A stretch of 64,000 bases of DNA from DASXHY01 sp035552155 (GTDB lineage Bacteria > Verrucomicrobiota > Verrucomicrobiia > Limisphaerales > DASXHY01): positions 11,380-75,379 of the forward strand of contig DASZLX010000009.1 of NCBI GenBank assembly GCA_035552155.1, written 5' to 3'. A program made the translations under genes and the position numbers. Positions 1 to 8,764 of the stretch are shown here, in pieces. Each line of letters opens with the position of its first letter. Position 1 is the first letter of the stretch. Below the pieces are notes generated by a model. It saw only the letters and a program-made list of their open reading frames with translations, was not told where the DNA came from and did not search any database.

Positions 1-979
1 GGTCGTGCAGGCAATTGTCCATGAGCACCATGCCTTCTTTCCGGCTCATCTGGATGGTGTTCTCCATCTGGTGCAGTTGATTTTCGCGGATGAGGTTGCG
101 CACCGCGCCGTTGGCGATGAGCAGTTCGTACGCGAGCACGCGGCGCGTGCGGTCGGCGGCGGGCAGCAATTCCTGCGCGATGATTCCCTGGAGCGAATTG
201 GAAAGTTGCATGACGATTTGCCGCTGGGAATTGCCGTCAAACACGCCGACGATGCGCTCGATGGCCTGCGAGACGCTCGGTGAGTGCATGGTGGCCAGCA
301 CGAGATGGCCGGTTTCCGCGGCCGTCAGCGCGGTGGCGATGGCTTCCGGGTCGCGCATTTCGCCCACCACAATCACGTCCGGATCCTGACGCAACACATG
401 GATGAGCGCGCGGTTGAAGGAGCGCACGTCGGTCAGCACCTCCTGCTGAACGACAATCGCGCGCTTGTTTTCATGCACGAACTCGATCGGGTCCTCGATG
501 GTGACAATCTTGCAGCGGCGCTCGTTGTTGATGACGTCGACGAGATAATTGAGCGTGGTCGTCTTGCCCGCACCGGTGGCTCCGGTGATCAGAAAGAGGC
601 CGTTCGGCTTGCGGGCGAGGTCGTCGATTTTTTCCGGCAGGCCCAATTCGGTCCGCGACGCGATTTTTTCGCCGCAAAACCGGAAGCTCATTTCCGGGTG
701 GCCGTTGCGCTTGTAAAAGGTGGCGCGCACGCGCCCGGCGATTTTGTGGAGCAGCGAAATGCACAGCTCCCATTCCTGCTCGAATTTTTTCTTCTGCTGC
801 TCGTTCAACAGGCTTTCGGCAATGCTGGTAATTTCCTGCTCCGTCAGCGCGTCTTCATCGGCGATGATGATTTCGCCGTTGACGCGGAATGCCGGCGGGA
901 CGCCGGTGACGAGGTGGAGGTCCGAGCCGTCGAATTCCTTGGCGGCGGACAAAAGGCGGTCGAGATTTTCCGTGCTCAT
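1..979 (-). CDS. pilT: Twitching motility ATPase PilT (3' end beyond window)
   Basis: Hexameric retraction ATPase of type IV pili, acting at the cytoplasmic face of the inner membrane. The minus-strand frame opens at the ATG at 979 and stays open to the left edge (about 326 codons), so the C-terminus is missing. An N-terminal PAS-like region (SDLHLVTGVPPAFRVNGEI) precedes the RecA-like core with Walker A GATGAGKTT, the Asp box (TIEDPIEFVH), Walker B VIVVGEMRD and the His box (GHLVLATMHS), in the order usual for PilT/PilU. The start overlaps the stop of the TPR gene by four bases (ATGA), which suggests translational coupling. The family call is secure. PilT versus PilU cannot be separated without the C-terminus. 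Confidence 0.93.
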   Translation of the reverse strand, partial: MSTENLDRLLSAAKEFDGSDLHLVTGVPPAFRVNGEIIIADEDALTEQEITSIAESLLNEQQKKKFEQEWELCISLLHKIAGRVRATFYKRNGHPEMSFRFCGEKIASRTELGLPEKIDDLARKPNGLFLITGATGAGKTTTLNYLVDVINNERRCKIVTIEDPIEFVHENKRAIVVQQEVLTDVRSFNRALIHVLRQDPDVIVVGEMRDPEAIATALTAAETGHLVLATMHSPSVSQAIERIVGVFDGNSQRQIVMQLSNSLQGIIAQELLPAADRTRRVLAYELLIANGAVRNLIRENQLHQMENTIQMSRKEGMVLMDNCLHD

Positions 980-1746
980 GATTTTTTGAATAACCGCCGC
1001 AGCCACGCGGGCAGCAGGTTTGTTTGGGACAGTTTCACGAGCCCGAGAGTGGCCTCGCGGCAGGCGGGATTGAGCTGCCGGGCCTGGGTGAATGACAGCC
1101 GCGCCGGCCCTTCGAGCCCGAGCGCATCCTGGCAACGGCCGAGGTCGAGCCACAAAATAAAATGTCCGGCGTTCCACTCGACGGCTTGTTGCAACTGTTT
1201 CATGGCGAGCGCAAGTTGCTTGTAAAAATAACGGACGCGCGCGGCCAGCCACGCGATGAACCAGTCGCGGGGAGCGAGCATCTGCGCTTTCTCGAAGCAA
1301 TAATCCGCGCGTGTTTCCTCGCGGGCGAGCAGCACGTCGCCGCGCGCGAGCCAGACGTAAGGCGTGTTGCCGCGCTCTTCAATGGAGGTGTCCGAAAAAA
1401 TCAGCGCGCCCTGCAAATCTCCAGTGCGGGCGAGCGCGACGGCTTTGGCCGCGAGCAGTTCCGGTTCGTTCGGAAAACGTTCCAAGGCTTTGTCGGCCCA
1501 GAGCTTGGCCTCCTTGTACTGGCCCAACTCGATCAGCATGCGCACCTGCCCGGTCCAGGCGGTGGCGTTTTGGAGATTGAATTCGATGACCTTCCCGTAG
1601 CTACGCAGCGCCGCTTCAAAGTCACCGTTCTCGAACGCGGTTTGCGCTTCACTCGCGTAATAGGCCTCGTCCTTGACCAGCCCCTTTTGACGGCTTGACC
1701 GCTCTTCGGATTCACCGCTCAGCTCGAGATTTTCAAAACGACTCAT
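976..1746 (-). CDS. Tetratricopeptide repeat protein
   Basis: 256-residue soluble protein made largely of TPR helices. Residues about 27-130 show the TPR spacing (AFENGDFEAALRSYGKVIEF, then a second unit with ELGQYKEAKLWADKALERFP), and more degenerate repeats follow to the C-terminus. No signal peptide or membrane segment is visible. Its ATG directly follows the stop of the upstream small membrane protein (TGAATG) and its own stop overlaps the pilT start, so the three genes look like one transcript. A scaffold role in pilus assembly or retraction is plausible from context but is not shown by the sequence. Confidence 0.8.
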   Translation of the reverse strand: MSRFENLELSGESEERSSRQKGLVKDEAYYASEAQTAFENGDFEAALRSYGKVIEFNLQNATAWTGQVRMLIELGQYKEAKLWADKALERFPNEPELLAAKAVALARTGDLQGALIFSDTSIEERGNTPYVWLARGDVLLAREETRADYCFEKAQMLAPRDWFIAWLAARVRYFYKQLALAMKQLQQAVEWNAGHFILWLDLGRCQDALGLEGPARLSFTQARQLNPACREATLGLVKLSQTNLLPAWLRRLFKKS

Positions 1747-2088
1747 TCAATTGTTAGGCGCGCGGAAAGGTGCCTTATCGGCTTTCCACAAACCATAAAT
1801 TCCCACCACCGTGCCGCCCGGCAATGCCGGCAGGAGCGCCCAGTTCAAAACACGGCTCAGTCGCCGTCCGGATTCCGGTTTGAATCGCCGGGCGCAAAGT
1901 ACAATGATGATCGCCAGCGCGTAGGCGCCGTTCACCGCCGCAAACCACGGCAACGACGCATCGGGAATGTGGGCATGGACCGGGCCGGCCATAGATGCGC
2001 CTGCCAGAAACAGGAGGAGTCCCGCGCTCAACGCCGTCATTGCTCCGAGGCTGCCAAGTGCGGTGGAATAGATTTTGTTATGAGGCAT
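1747..2088 (-). CDS. Small multi-pass membrane protein, unknown function
   Basis: 113 residues with three likely transmembrane stretches: an N-terminal one (about 12-36), a middle one (about 48-64, ending in a Cys-Ala-Arg-Arg cytoplasmic turn) and a weaker C-terminal one (about 83-100). I do not recognise the family. The stop abuts the ATG of the TPR gene, which places it first in the short operon leading to pilT. The ATG start at 2088 is reasonable because the 70 bp upstream contains no longer in-frame coding. Confidence 0.6.
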   Translation of the reverse strand: MPHNKIYSTALGSLGAMTALSAGLLLFLAGASMAGPVHAHIPDASLPWFAAVNGAYALAIIIVLCARRFKPESGRRLSRVLNWALLPALPGGTVVGIYGLWKADKAPFRAPNN

Positions 2089-2158
2089 AATTTTTTAAGA
2101 TCCTGTGGTGTTCATTGATTGGACACCTGTGCGCTCATATCCTCACGCGCGAATTGCG

Positions 2159-3691
2159 TCATCCGTTATTGGCGTTTTCGATGTTGGGCACGCTCGCGTG
2201 GCGGGCGCGGCCTTCGGCCCAATGGCGCAGGCGGGCGATTTGTTCATCCATCGTCCGGGCGAGCGGCACCGTTTGCGCCAGCGCGTTCAGGACGTGCTCC
2301 GTTCGGATGTCCTGTTTGTCGTAAAACGCATCGTAGAGCGCGCTGTTGATGGCCTCTTCGATTTCGGCTCCGCTAAAATCGCGGCTGGCCTCGGCCAGCG
2401 CTTCGAGGTCGAATGCCGCGGCGTCACGCCCGCGTTTGGCCAGGTGGATTTCGAAAATTTCCGCCCGCTCCTCTTTGTCCGGCAAGTCCACAAAGAAAAT
2501 TTCGTCCAGACGGCCCTTGCGCAAAAGCTCCGGCGGCAGTTGTGAAATGTCATTGGCCGTCGCCACGACGAACACCGGCGCGGTTTTTTCCGAAAGCCAG
2601 GTCAGGAAAGTTCCGAATACGCGCGCCGCGGTGCCGCCATCGACCGACCCGGAGCCCTGCGAACCGGCGAACGCCTTGTCGATTTCGTCCACCCACAAGA
2701 TCGCGGGCGCCACCGAATCGGCCACCGCGATGGCGCGCCGGACATTTTCCTCCGAAGAACCCACGAGGCTGCCGAACATCCGGCCCATGTCGAATCGCAG
2801 TAAAGGCAATTGCCACTGGGTTGAAACGGCCTTCGCGCAAAGGCTTTTGCCGCAACCCTGCACGCCCAGCATTAAAATTCCCTTGGGCGCGGGCAAACCG
2901 AACGCGCGGGCCTCCGCGGTGAACGCGGCCGCCCGTTTGCCCAGCCATTCCTTCAGCACCGCGAGGCCGCCCACGCTGCTGAAATCCTCGTTGGCCGCGT
3001 AATACTCCAGCAGCCCACTCTTGCGGACGATCTGCTGTTTTTCCGCGAACACTTCGCTGATATCGTCTCCGCTGAGCCGCCCGCTTTTGACGATGATTTT
3101 GGCAAAAACGTTTTCGGCCTCGCCCAACGTCAAACCGAGCGCCGCCTGCAACAAGCGTTCGCGGCCTTCGTCGTCCAGGTCGATTTTGACTTTCAGTTGA
3201 TTCACCTCCGCCGCGATTTTATCCAGCAACGCGTTCAAATCGTCGCGCGCCGGCAGCGGATGGTTGAGCACGGTGATTTCTTTTTCGAGTTCGGTCGGGA
3301 TTTCAAGCACCGGCGAAATAAGCAAAATCGTTTTGTAACTATTCTTCAAATGCAGCGCGATTTCCTTGAGCTTGCGGATGATGGTGAAATTATTTTTCGT
3401 GAGAAACGGATGCAGATCCTTGAAGACGAACACCGCCGGTTCGACCTGCTCGATCACCTGGTCGAGCGCCGCCAGCGGTTCCTTGGTGGCGGTGTTGCGG
3501 TTCTTTTGCGATTGGATGGACGTCCCGGCGGGGACGATGCCGGTGCTGCAGCTCCATTCGAAAACTTTTTTCTGCCGCTTCTTCGCAATCTCGATGATGG
3601 CGCTCTGCACGCGCAGTTCTTCGCTGGAAACGATGTAAAGAATCGGATACCGCGCGCGGATGAGCGTCTCGAGTTCGGTTTGGAAATTCAT
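2159..3691 (-). CDS. AAA+ ATPase, Ycf46-like
   Basis: 510-residue AAA+ protein resembling the Ycf46 family of plastids and cyanobacteria, whose exact function is unsettled. The start chosen is the ATG giving MNFQTELETLIRARYPILYI, which matches the usual N-terminus of the family. The frame is open a further 90 codons upstream, but that part has atypical composition and overlaps the small gene at 3807. Visible motifs are a partner N-domain with an inactive P-loop-like region, then Walker A (GVQGCGKSLCAK) near residue 280, Walker B (ILWVDEIDKAF), a sensor stretch (VFVVATANDISQLPPELLRKGR) carrying the arginine finger, and the C-terminal lid. It probably remodels a protein substrate. No partner is evident nearby. 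Confidence 0.85.
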   Translation of the reverse strand: MNFQTELETLIRARYPILYIVSSEELRVQSAIIEIAKKRQKKVFEWSCSTGIVPAGTSIQSQKNRNTATKEPLAALDQVIEQVEPAVFVFKDLHPFLTKNNFTIIRKLKEIALHLKNSYKTILLISPVLEIPTELEKEITVLNHPLPARDDLNALLDKIAAEVNQLKVKIDLDDEGRERLLQAALGLTLGEAENVFAKIIVKSGRLSGDDISEVFAEKQQIVRKSGLLEYYAANEDFSSVGGLAVLKEWLGKRAAAFTAEARAFGLPAPKGILMLGVQGCGKSLCAKAVSTQWQLPLLRFDMGRMFGSLVGSSEENVRRAIAVADSVAPAILWVDEIDKAFAGSQGSGSVDGGTAARVFGTFLTWLSEKTAPVFVVATANDISQLPPELLRKGRLDEIFFVDLPDKEERAEIFEIHLAKRGRDAAAFDLEALAEASRDFSGAEIEEAINSALYDAFYDKQDIRTEHVLNALAQTVPLARTMDEQIARLRHWAEGRARHASVPNIENANNG

Positions 3692-3755
3692 GATGAAACG
3701 GGCGGTGCGCTTGCTGGCGGTAATAGCGGGCGCGAGGAGGTTGGCGAGGCTATTT

Positions 3756-3794
3756 TCATTTGTTCCTTCGGAACAGGTTGAGCAGGAAGGCCAT
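3756..3794 (-). CDS. Possible 12-residue micropeptide
   Basis: Between the small sigma-linked protein and the AAA gene, a minus-strand ATG opens the 12-codon frame MAFLLNLFRRNK followed by TGA. The peptide is hydrophobic at its N-terminus and basic at its C-terminus, like a membrane-surface helix. There is no strong ribosome-binding site. It could equally be chance. It is listed because it lies in the 115-bp gap of an otherwise tightly packed transcript. Confidence 0.2.
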   Translation of the reverse strand: MAFLLNLFRRNK

Positions 3795-3806
3795 GGTTCG
3801 GTCTTT

Positions 3807-4034
3807 TCATCGTTGGAACAGTTTCTGCCACCACGGCCGGTTTGGCTTTGGTAAATCGGCGCTGGATTTTTGGAGCCGCTCGACAATGCCCGACGGCACC
3901 GGCGTTTGCGCGGCATCAAAGCGCAACAATTCCTCGACCGTGGAAAATTCCTGCGCGGCATTTTGCATCGTGTGCTCTTCCGCTCCGCTCAAACTGGATT
4001 GCTCTTCGGATTCAAATTTTTTCTGCTGCTTCAT
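3807..4034 (-). CDS. Small protein paired with ECF sigma factor
   Basis: 75 residues, highly charged, with a conserved-looking core (STVEELLRFDAAQTPVPSGI) and a Trp-rich basic end (PRPWWQKLFQR-like). It starts 8 bp after the stop of the ECF sigma gene at 4043, so it is almost certainly co-transcribed with it. There is no transmembrane helix and no zinc-binding His/Cys set, so it is not a classical ZAS anti-sigma factor. A regulatory or accessory role with the sigma factor is inferred from synteny only. Confidence 0.6.
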   Translation of the reverse strand: MKQQKKFESEEQSSLSGAEEHTMQNAAQEFSTVEELLRFDAAQTPVPSGIVERLQKSSADLPKPNRPWWQKLFQR

Positions 4035-4042
4035 AGTTCATC

Positions 4043-4603
4043 TTACTCCGTTTTTTTAAAAAGGGCCGCGAAAGCTTTGCGGGCGCGATGCAATTTCCCG
4101 CGGACGGCGTCGGCGGATTGCTCGGTCAGCGTGCCCACTTCCTCGTAGCTCAAATGTTCGTCCGCGATGAGCAGGAGGAGCAGCCGGTATTCGTCCGGCA
4201 GGGCGTCGAGCGCTTTCTGGATGCGTTCGCCCAGTTCCTTGGTTTCAAGCACGCGAAAGGGCGAGTCGCTTTGCGCCACGGCATTTTCCCAGATGGCTTC
4301 GTCGGCGTTGGAAAACATGTGCCGCTCGTTCCACGATTGCTGGAGATTGCGGCAATGGTTGATTGCGATGCGATAAAGCCAGGTGCGCCAGGATGCTTCA
4401 CCGCGGAACTGGTCCATCTTGCGGAAAGCCTTGAGAAAAACATCGTGGGTGGCGTCCTCGGCCTTTTGGGGGTCGCTGAGAAAACGCAGTGCGAGGTAAA
4501 AAATCGCGCGGCTGTGCTCGGCGTACAGGTCGGCGAATTCGGACGGCGTCCAATCCGCTTGCGGTTGGTCCGGACATTCCCGATCTGCCAGCGGCTCGTT
4601 CAT
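4043..4603 (-). CDS. RNA polymerase ECF sigma factor
   Basis: Sigma-70 family factor of the extracytoplasmic type, about 186 residues from the ATG at 4603. A GTG at 4615 would add four residues and has no better ribosome-binding site. Region 2 is clear (FADLYAEHSRAIFYLALRFL, then EDATHDVFLKAFRKMDQF), with the DNA-melting segment WRTWLYRIAINHCRN. Region 4 follows as a helix-turn-helix (LLLLIADEHLSYEEVGTL, then the recognition helix before KLHRARKAFAALF). The downstream small protein is its likely partner. The regulon is unknown. There is no obvious self-recognised promoter upstream. Confidence 0.9.
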   Translation of the reverse strand: MNEPLADRECPDQPQADWTPSEFADLYAEHSRAIFYLALRFLSDPQKAEDATHDVFLKAFRKMDQFRGEASWRTWLYRIAINHCRNLQQSWNERHMFSNADEAIWENAVAQSDSPFRVLETKELGERIQKALDALPDEYRLLLLLIADEHLSYEEVGTLTEQSADAVRGKLHRARKAFAALFKKTE

Positions 4604-4682
4604 GAGCGGTTTCACTAGGGATTAGACAACAGTTCCGCGAGAATGTCACGCTGGCAAAATACGGAAGGATTTCCGAGCGAAG

Positions 4683-4710
4683 CCACAGATGGCACAGATT
4701 AGCACAGATT
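4683..4710. repeat. CCACAGATGGCACAGATT-type interspersed repeat
   Basis: Three degenerate copies of a 9-10 base unit (CCACAGATGG, CACAGATTAG, CACAGATT). It resembles the ACCACGGAT...ACACGGAT arrays that border the element at 9863-10014 and the GxxExxY gene at 29108, with CACAGAT replacing CACGGAT. It lies alone upstream of the ECF sigma gene, with no matching inverted arm nearby. Confidence 0.5.
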
Positions 4711-4787
4711 TTTTTTCGGCGATGATTTGGCCTTCCATCGTTTGAAATTCCGCTTATGTGCGGTCGCCTATGGGAAATGCGCCTCAA

Positions 4788-4820
4788 CCGCCTGAAGGCG
4801 GAACTACAAGCTGAAGCTTG
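4788..4820. repeat. Two adjacent short hairpins in intergenic region
   Basis: Two compact inverted repeats lie side by side in the 4604-4877 gap: CCGCCTGAAGGCGG (stem CCGCC/GGCGG) and CAAGCTGAAGCTTG (stem CAAGCT/AGCTTG), both with a GAA-type loop. They look like REP-style hairpins. No T-run follows either one, so they are not intrinsic terminators. I see no gene in the rest of this gap. Confidence 0.45.
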
Positions 4821-4877
4821 AACTCGAACTTACCAGCTCCAATCTGTCGAAACGCGCCGAATTGGCGCTCTGCGGTC

Positions 4878-5630
4878 CTATTTTGCGTTCAAATCGAAAT
4901 CCACGCGGGTGCTGGAGTCGGTTTGGTCGTTGTCGATCTCCATTTCCTCGAGCTGCCACTGGCCTTCGACTTTTTTGATTTTTTTCGGAATGAAATCCTT
5001 GAGCAATTTGCCCCGGGCATCGTACGCCTGCGCCATGACGATGCCGTCGCTCTCGTTATCAATCCACGAGACCACACGGGAATAAGAGCCGGCGGTCGGC
5101 GCGGGGTTGATGCTTTCCAGAACTTTGCACGAGCGGCTGCGCTTCATTTCTTTTTTGGTCAAGTGCTGTTCCGGCCAGTGGAAGAATTCGAGGCCGAGGT
5201 CGGCGAGGGAGAAATCGGAACCGGCGAAGGGAGTCTTCGTCGCCTGGTTTCCGGACAATTCCCTTACTTTGCCTTCCGGCGCTGTCACGCGGTATTGATT
5301 GCCACTGGCGTCATGGAGAACCCGCACGTCCATAGCGTCGGCGACATAACGACTGCACCAGTTGGTTGCTGTATTGAATACTTCAAAGCGAACCGGAATT
5401 TTTTTGCTCGTGTCGTGAGCGCGGACCGTCATCACGCCGGTATTGGTGGTGTTCTGTGCGGGTCTTTGCGAAAGGATTTCGTCCGCGAGCGCTTTGCCTT
5501 CTCGGGCGGCTTGTTCGGGCGGCAAAATAGTGGGTTGCGATGTTTCAGTCTGCTTCTGTGCGAAGGCAGCCAACGCAAACAGGCAGAATGACAGCGCAAA
5601 AATGATCGAATATTGGCACGGGCGGGACAC
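4878..5630 (-). CDS. Periplasmic LolA-like outer-membrane lipoprotein-sorting family protein
   Basis: About 250 residues. An N-terminal signal peptide (SIIFALSFCLFALAAFAQ) is followed by a domain like the uncharacterised LolA-related proteins of verrucomicrobia and spirochaetes (FFHWPEQHLTKKEMKRSRSC, then SRVVSWIDNESDGIVMAQAY). The frame is open to 5705 but would then overlap the end of lon, so the GTG at 5630 is preferred. An alternative GTG lies at 5639. The start region coincides with a hairpin repeat, which makes the true start uncertain. A protein with a similar core is encoded at 40447-41277. The function, perhaps handling of an outer-membrane component, is inferred from the fold family. 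Confidence 0.65.
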   Translation of the reverse strand: MSRPCQYSIIFALSFCLFALAAFAQKQTETSQPTILPPEQAAREGKALADEILSQRPAQNTTNTGVMTVRAHDTSKKIPVRFEVFNTATNWCSRYVADAMDVRVLHDASGNQYRVTAPEGKVRELSGNQATKTPFAGSDFSLADLGLEFFHWPEQHLTKKEMKRSRSCKVLESINPAPTAGSYSRVVSWIDNESDGIVMAQAYDARGKLLKDFIPKKIKKVEGQWQLEEMEIDNDQTDSSTRVDFDLNAK

Positions 5631-5638
5631 CCGTGCCA
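5614..5638. repeat. REP-like hairpin (TGGCACGGG/CCCGTGCCA)
   Basis: Perfect 9-bp inverted repeat with a 7-base spacer, 9 bp beyond the lon stop and at the putative start of the next gene. There is no T-tract on either strand, so it is more likely a dispersed REP-type hairpin or an RNA 3'-end stabiliser than an intrinsic terminator. It may control readthrough from lon into the downstream gene. Confidence 0.5.
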
Positions 5639-5646
5639 CTGGACGT

Positions 5647-8046
5647 TTATTTTGCACGCAATGCCAGAGGCAAAAGTTCCGAGATGTGCCGCACGAAATG
5701 CACATTGAGCCTTTTGCGGACTTCCTCAGGCACTTCCTGCCAGTCGGTTTTATTTTGTTCCGGCAGAATAACGTGCTTGATGCCGAACCGCGCCGCGGCG
5801 AGCACTTTTTCCTTGATGCCGCCCACGCGCATTACGCGCCCGCGCAGGCTGATTTCGCCGGTCATGGAAAACTCCGAGCGCACGCGCCGTTTGGTCAGCA
5901 GCGAAGCCAAGGCCACGAGCAAGGTTACGCCCGCGCTGGGGCCGTCTTTCGGCGTCGCGCCGGCGGGCACGTGGATGTGGATGTCAAATTTGTTGTAATC
6001 CGTCATGTCGACGCCGAGGGCCTTTGATTGGCTGCGCAAATAACTGAGCGCGGTCTGGGCGCTTTCCTTCATCACATCGCCCAGCGAGCCGGTGAGAATC
6101 AAACCGCCTTTGCCGGGCATGCGTGTCGCTTCAATGAACATCACTTCACCGCCGACCGGCGTCCAGGCCATGCCCGTGGCGATCCCAACTTCTTTGATGT
6201 TTTCCGCCGTTTCCGACACGAACCGCGCACTGCCGAGATAATCCTTCAACGCTTCGGGTTTAAGCACCAGCGGCTTGTTGGTGTGGCCGTTGCTGCTGAC
6301 AATTTTCCGCGTGGCTTTGCGTGTGAGCGCGGCAATTTCGCGTTCCAACTGCCGCACACCCGCCTCGCGCGTGTAATCATGAATGACCTGGCGGATGGTC
6401 GGGTCGGGAATTTTTACTTCGTCCTTGTCCAACCCATGCTCCTGCAACTGGCGCGGGACGAGGTAGCGTTTGGCGATTTGAAGCTTTTCGGATTCGGTGT
6501 AACTCGGCAATTCAATCACTTCCAGGCGGTCGCGCAGCGCGGGATGGATCGGGTCCAGCCAGTTCGCGGTGGTGATGAACAGCACGCGCGATAAATCGAA
6601 GGGCAAATCCAGGTAATAATCCGTGAAGGTGCTGTTCTGCGCCGGGTCCAGCACTTCGAGCAGCGCCGCAGCCGGGTCGCCGCGAAAATCCGCGCCGACT
6701 TTATCCAGTTCGTCCAGGAGGATGACCGGATTCCGACTCTCGACCCGTTTCAAAGTCTGGATGATTCGCCCGGGCAATGCGCCGACGTAGGTGCGGCGGT
6801 GGCCGCGAATTTCCGCCTCATCCCGCATGCCGCCGAGGGCGATGCGCGCGAATTTGCGCCCGAGGGCGTCCGCCACGCTTTTTCCGAGCGACGTTTTGCC
6901 GACGCCGGGCGGGCCGACGAGGCAAAGGATGGGGCCTTTGATCTGCTTGCGGCGTTTGATGACCGCGAGAAATTCGAGCAACCGATCTTTGACCTTATCC
7001 AGACCGAAATGCTGTTCGTTCAGGATTTTCTCGGCCTCTTTGAGATCAATCTTGTCTTCGGTTTCTTTCTCCCACGGCATCGCCACGATCCAGTCGAGAT
7101 AATGCCGGGTAACGCCGTATTCGGCTGCTGCGGGCGGCATCTGTTGAAGACGCTCGAGTTCCTGGGTGGCGACTTTCTTGGCCTCGACCGGCATCGGCGT
7201 GGCATCGATCTTATCGCGAATGGCCTTGATTTCGCCGGCGTTGGATTCCGTCTCGCCCAATTCGCGCTGGATGGCGCGCATTTGCTCGCGCAGGAAGAAA
7301 TCCCGCTGCGTTTTGGAAATCGACGTAGCGACTTCGGTCTGAATTTTCGAACTGAGCGTCAGGACTTCGTGCTCGCGATTGAGCATCGGCAGCAGGAAAG
7401 TCAGGCGTTCCTTGACTGAGGTCGTTTCGAGCAATTTCTGGCGCTCGTCGAGATTTAAATTCAAATTGACCGCGACCAAATCGGTGAAGTGGCCGGGATC
7501 TTCCGTGTTCAGCGCGGCGATCTTGACCTGCTCGGACAAGGCCGGCGAGAGCTTGATGATTTCCTGGAACTGGCCCTGCGCGTTGCGCATCATGGCGGTC
7601 ACTTCGACCGTGTCCTCGGTCACATCCTTCATCAGCTCGAATTTCGCATTGAGATAAGGATCGTGGCTGATGTAATCCTTGATGCGAACGCGCCAGAGAC
7701 CTTCGACCAGGACGCGGACAGTGTTGTCCGGGAACTTCAACATTTTCAACAGCCGCGCCGCGCAACCCACTTCGTGCATTTCCTCGGGCGTGGGATTTTC
7801 GGCTTCGGGCTTGCGTTGCAAGGCCACGCCAAGCAAGCGATCGCCGGCGACGACGTCATCAATGAGCTTGATGCTTTGAGGTGTCTCCACGAGCAGGGGA
7901 GCGACCATGCCGGGAAAAATCACGATGTCGGAAAGGCCGAGAATCGGAAGGGTTTGCGGCAGTGAATGGGCGGACACGCGCGCCGGAGCCTCAGGGTTTC
8001 CGGCGGCGCCCAGGATGCTGATAAATTCGGTATCTGGCGACGTCAT
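5647..8046 (-). CDS. lon: ATP-dependent protease Lon
   Basis: 799-residue LonA-type protease that degrades misfolded and regulatory proteins in the cytoplasm. The N-terminal substrate-binding domain begins at LPILGLSDIVIFPGMVAPLL, and a coiled linker follows (RDFFLREQMRAIQRELGE). The AAA domain has Walker A GPPGVGKTSLGKS and Walker B PVILLDELDKVG. The C-terminal protease domain has catalytic Ser about 704 in PKDGPSAGVTL and catalytic Lys about 747 in GGIKEKVLAA, 43 residues apart as in the family. The length is normal. hsp20 lies directly upstream on the same strand, forming a protein quality-control pair. No heat-shock operator is evident. Confidence 0.97.
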   Translation of the reverse strand: MTSPDTEFISILGAAGNPEAPARVSAHSLPQTLPILGLSDIVIFPGMVAPLLVETPQSIKLIDDVVAGDRLLGVALQRKPEAENPTPEEMHEVGCAARLLKMLKFPDNTVRVLVEGLWRVRIKDYISHDPYLNAKFELMKDVTEDTVEVTAMMRNAQGQFQEIIKLSPALSEQVKIAALNTEDPGHFTDLVAVNLNLNLDERQKLLETTSVKERLTFLLPMLNREHEVLTLSSKIQTEVATSISKTQRDFFLREQMRAIQRELGETESNAGEIKAIRDKIDATPMPVEAKKVATQELERLQQMPPAAAEYGVTRHYLDWIVAMPWEKETEDKIDLKEAEKILNEQHFGLDKVKDRLLEFLAVIKRRKQIKGPILCLVGPPGVGKTSLGKSVADALGRKFARIALGGMRDEAEIRGHRRTYVGALPGRIIQTLKRVESRNPVILLDELDKVGADFRGDPAAALLEVLDPAQNSTFTDYYLDLPFDLSRVLFITTANWLDPIHPALRDRLEVIELPSYTESEKLQIAKRYLVPRQLQEHGLDKDEVKIPDPTIRQVIHDYTREAGVRQLEREIAALTRKATRKIVSSNGHTNKPLVLKPEALKDYLGSARFVSETAENIKEVGIATGMAWTPVGGEVMFIEATRMPGKGGLILTGSLGDVMKESAQTALSYLRSQSKALGVDMTDYNKFDIHIHVPAGATPKDGPSAGVTLLVALASLLTKRRVRSEFSMTGEISLRGRVMRVGGIKEKVLAAARFGIKHVILPEQNKTDWQEVPEEVRKRLNVHFVRHISELLPLALRAK

Positions 8047-8099
8047 CGCGTACTTTTACAAGGTTAGATGCCGCCGCCCGCTAAAAGTTCGGAAGAAAA

Positions 8100-8513
8100 T
8101 TAATTCCCTTCGGCGATGGGCACCTTGGTGCTCTTAAGTTGCGCCTGGGCCACGGGAACATCAATACGTAAAAACCCGTTTAAATAAGCCGCCTTGGCCT
8201 GCCCCAAATCGTAACCTGGCGGCAGCTCCAGCATGCTCTCAAACGGGCCGTAATTAATTTCCATCACGAGAAAACTGCATTTAGGCGCGCGGCAGCCGTC
8301 CGGCCGGTTCCCACTGATGCGCAGGCGATTGCCCTCGATGGTTATTTCGAGGTTGTCGCTGCGCATACCGGCCAGCTCGACTTTGATGACCAATCCATTG
8401 TCGGTGGCATAAACGTCCGTGTTCGGGACCCAGTGCGCTCTCGCCGAACCTTCACGGCCACCGGCAGAGCGGGTCACAAAATGCACGGTCGAACTGACTT
8501 TGCACATGGCCAT
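8100..8513 (-). CDS. Hsp20/alpha-crystallin small heat shock protein
   Basis: 137-residue holdase chaperone. The alpha-crystallin domain runs from about residue 30 (VPNTDVYATDNGLVIKVELA) to about 120. It contains the characteristic ELAGMRSDNLEITIEGNRL stretch and the late AAYLNGFLRIDVPVA segment, corresponding to the A-x-x-x-n-G-v-L motif with Phe in place of Val. The C-terminal tail is short and has no clear IxI motif. A second ATG at 8507 is an alternative start. It lies 53 bp upstream of lon in the same direction and probably shares stress regulation with it. Confidence 0.88.
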   Translation of the reverse strand: MAMCKVSSTVHFVTRSAGGREGSARAHWVPNTDVYATDNGLVIKVELAGMRSDNLEITIEGNRLRISGNRPDGCRAPKCSFLVMEINYGPFESMLELPPGYDLGQAKAAYLNGFLRIDVPVAQAQLKSTKVPIAEGN

Positions 8514-8557
8514 TCCTGCGGAAAATTATCCTAGACGATTTGGATAAGCAAGCACGC

Positions 8558-8764
8558 TCATTTGGGTTTGATCAAAACTTGGGGACGCTCGCCTTTGCGG
8601 GCGCGAAAGATGACGGATTGCTGGGGTGCGGCGCTGCCCGCGGCCGAACAACCGCAATGCGTATCGCGCTGAAAACTGAATTTACGAGGGCGAAAACGAG
8701 CCCTCAATAATAAGGCCGCTGCGGCTCCGACAATCAATAAAGACACCAACTGCTGCCAATCCAT
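8558..8764 (-). CDS. Small single-pass membrane protein with HCGCS motif
   Basis: 68 residues. The N-terminus is one hydrophobic helix (LVSLLIVGAAAALLL) followed by an arginine-rich cytoplasmic segment and a Cys motif, HCGCS. The layout resembles the FeoB-associated cysteine-rich membrane proteins, but no feoB lies in the window, so the comparison is only structural. It is 44 bp upstream of hsp20 on the same strand. Confidence 0.5.
   Translation of the reverse strand: MDWQQLVSLLIVGAAAALLLRARFRPRKFSFQRDTHCGCSAAGSAAPQQSVIFRARKGERPQVLIKPK

Noticed and set aside
284..1225. Long plus-strand frame opposite pilT and the TPR gene
   Set aside because: It is antisense to clear motifs of PilT and has a biased composition; no family resemblance.
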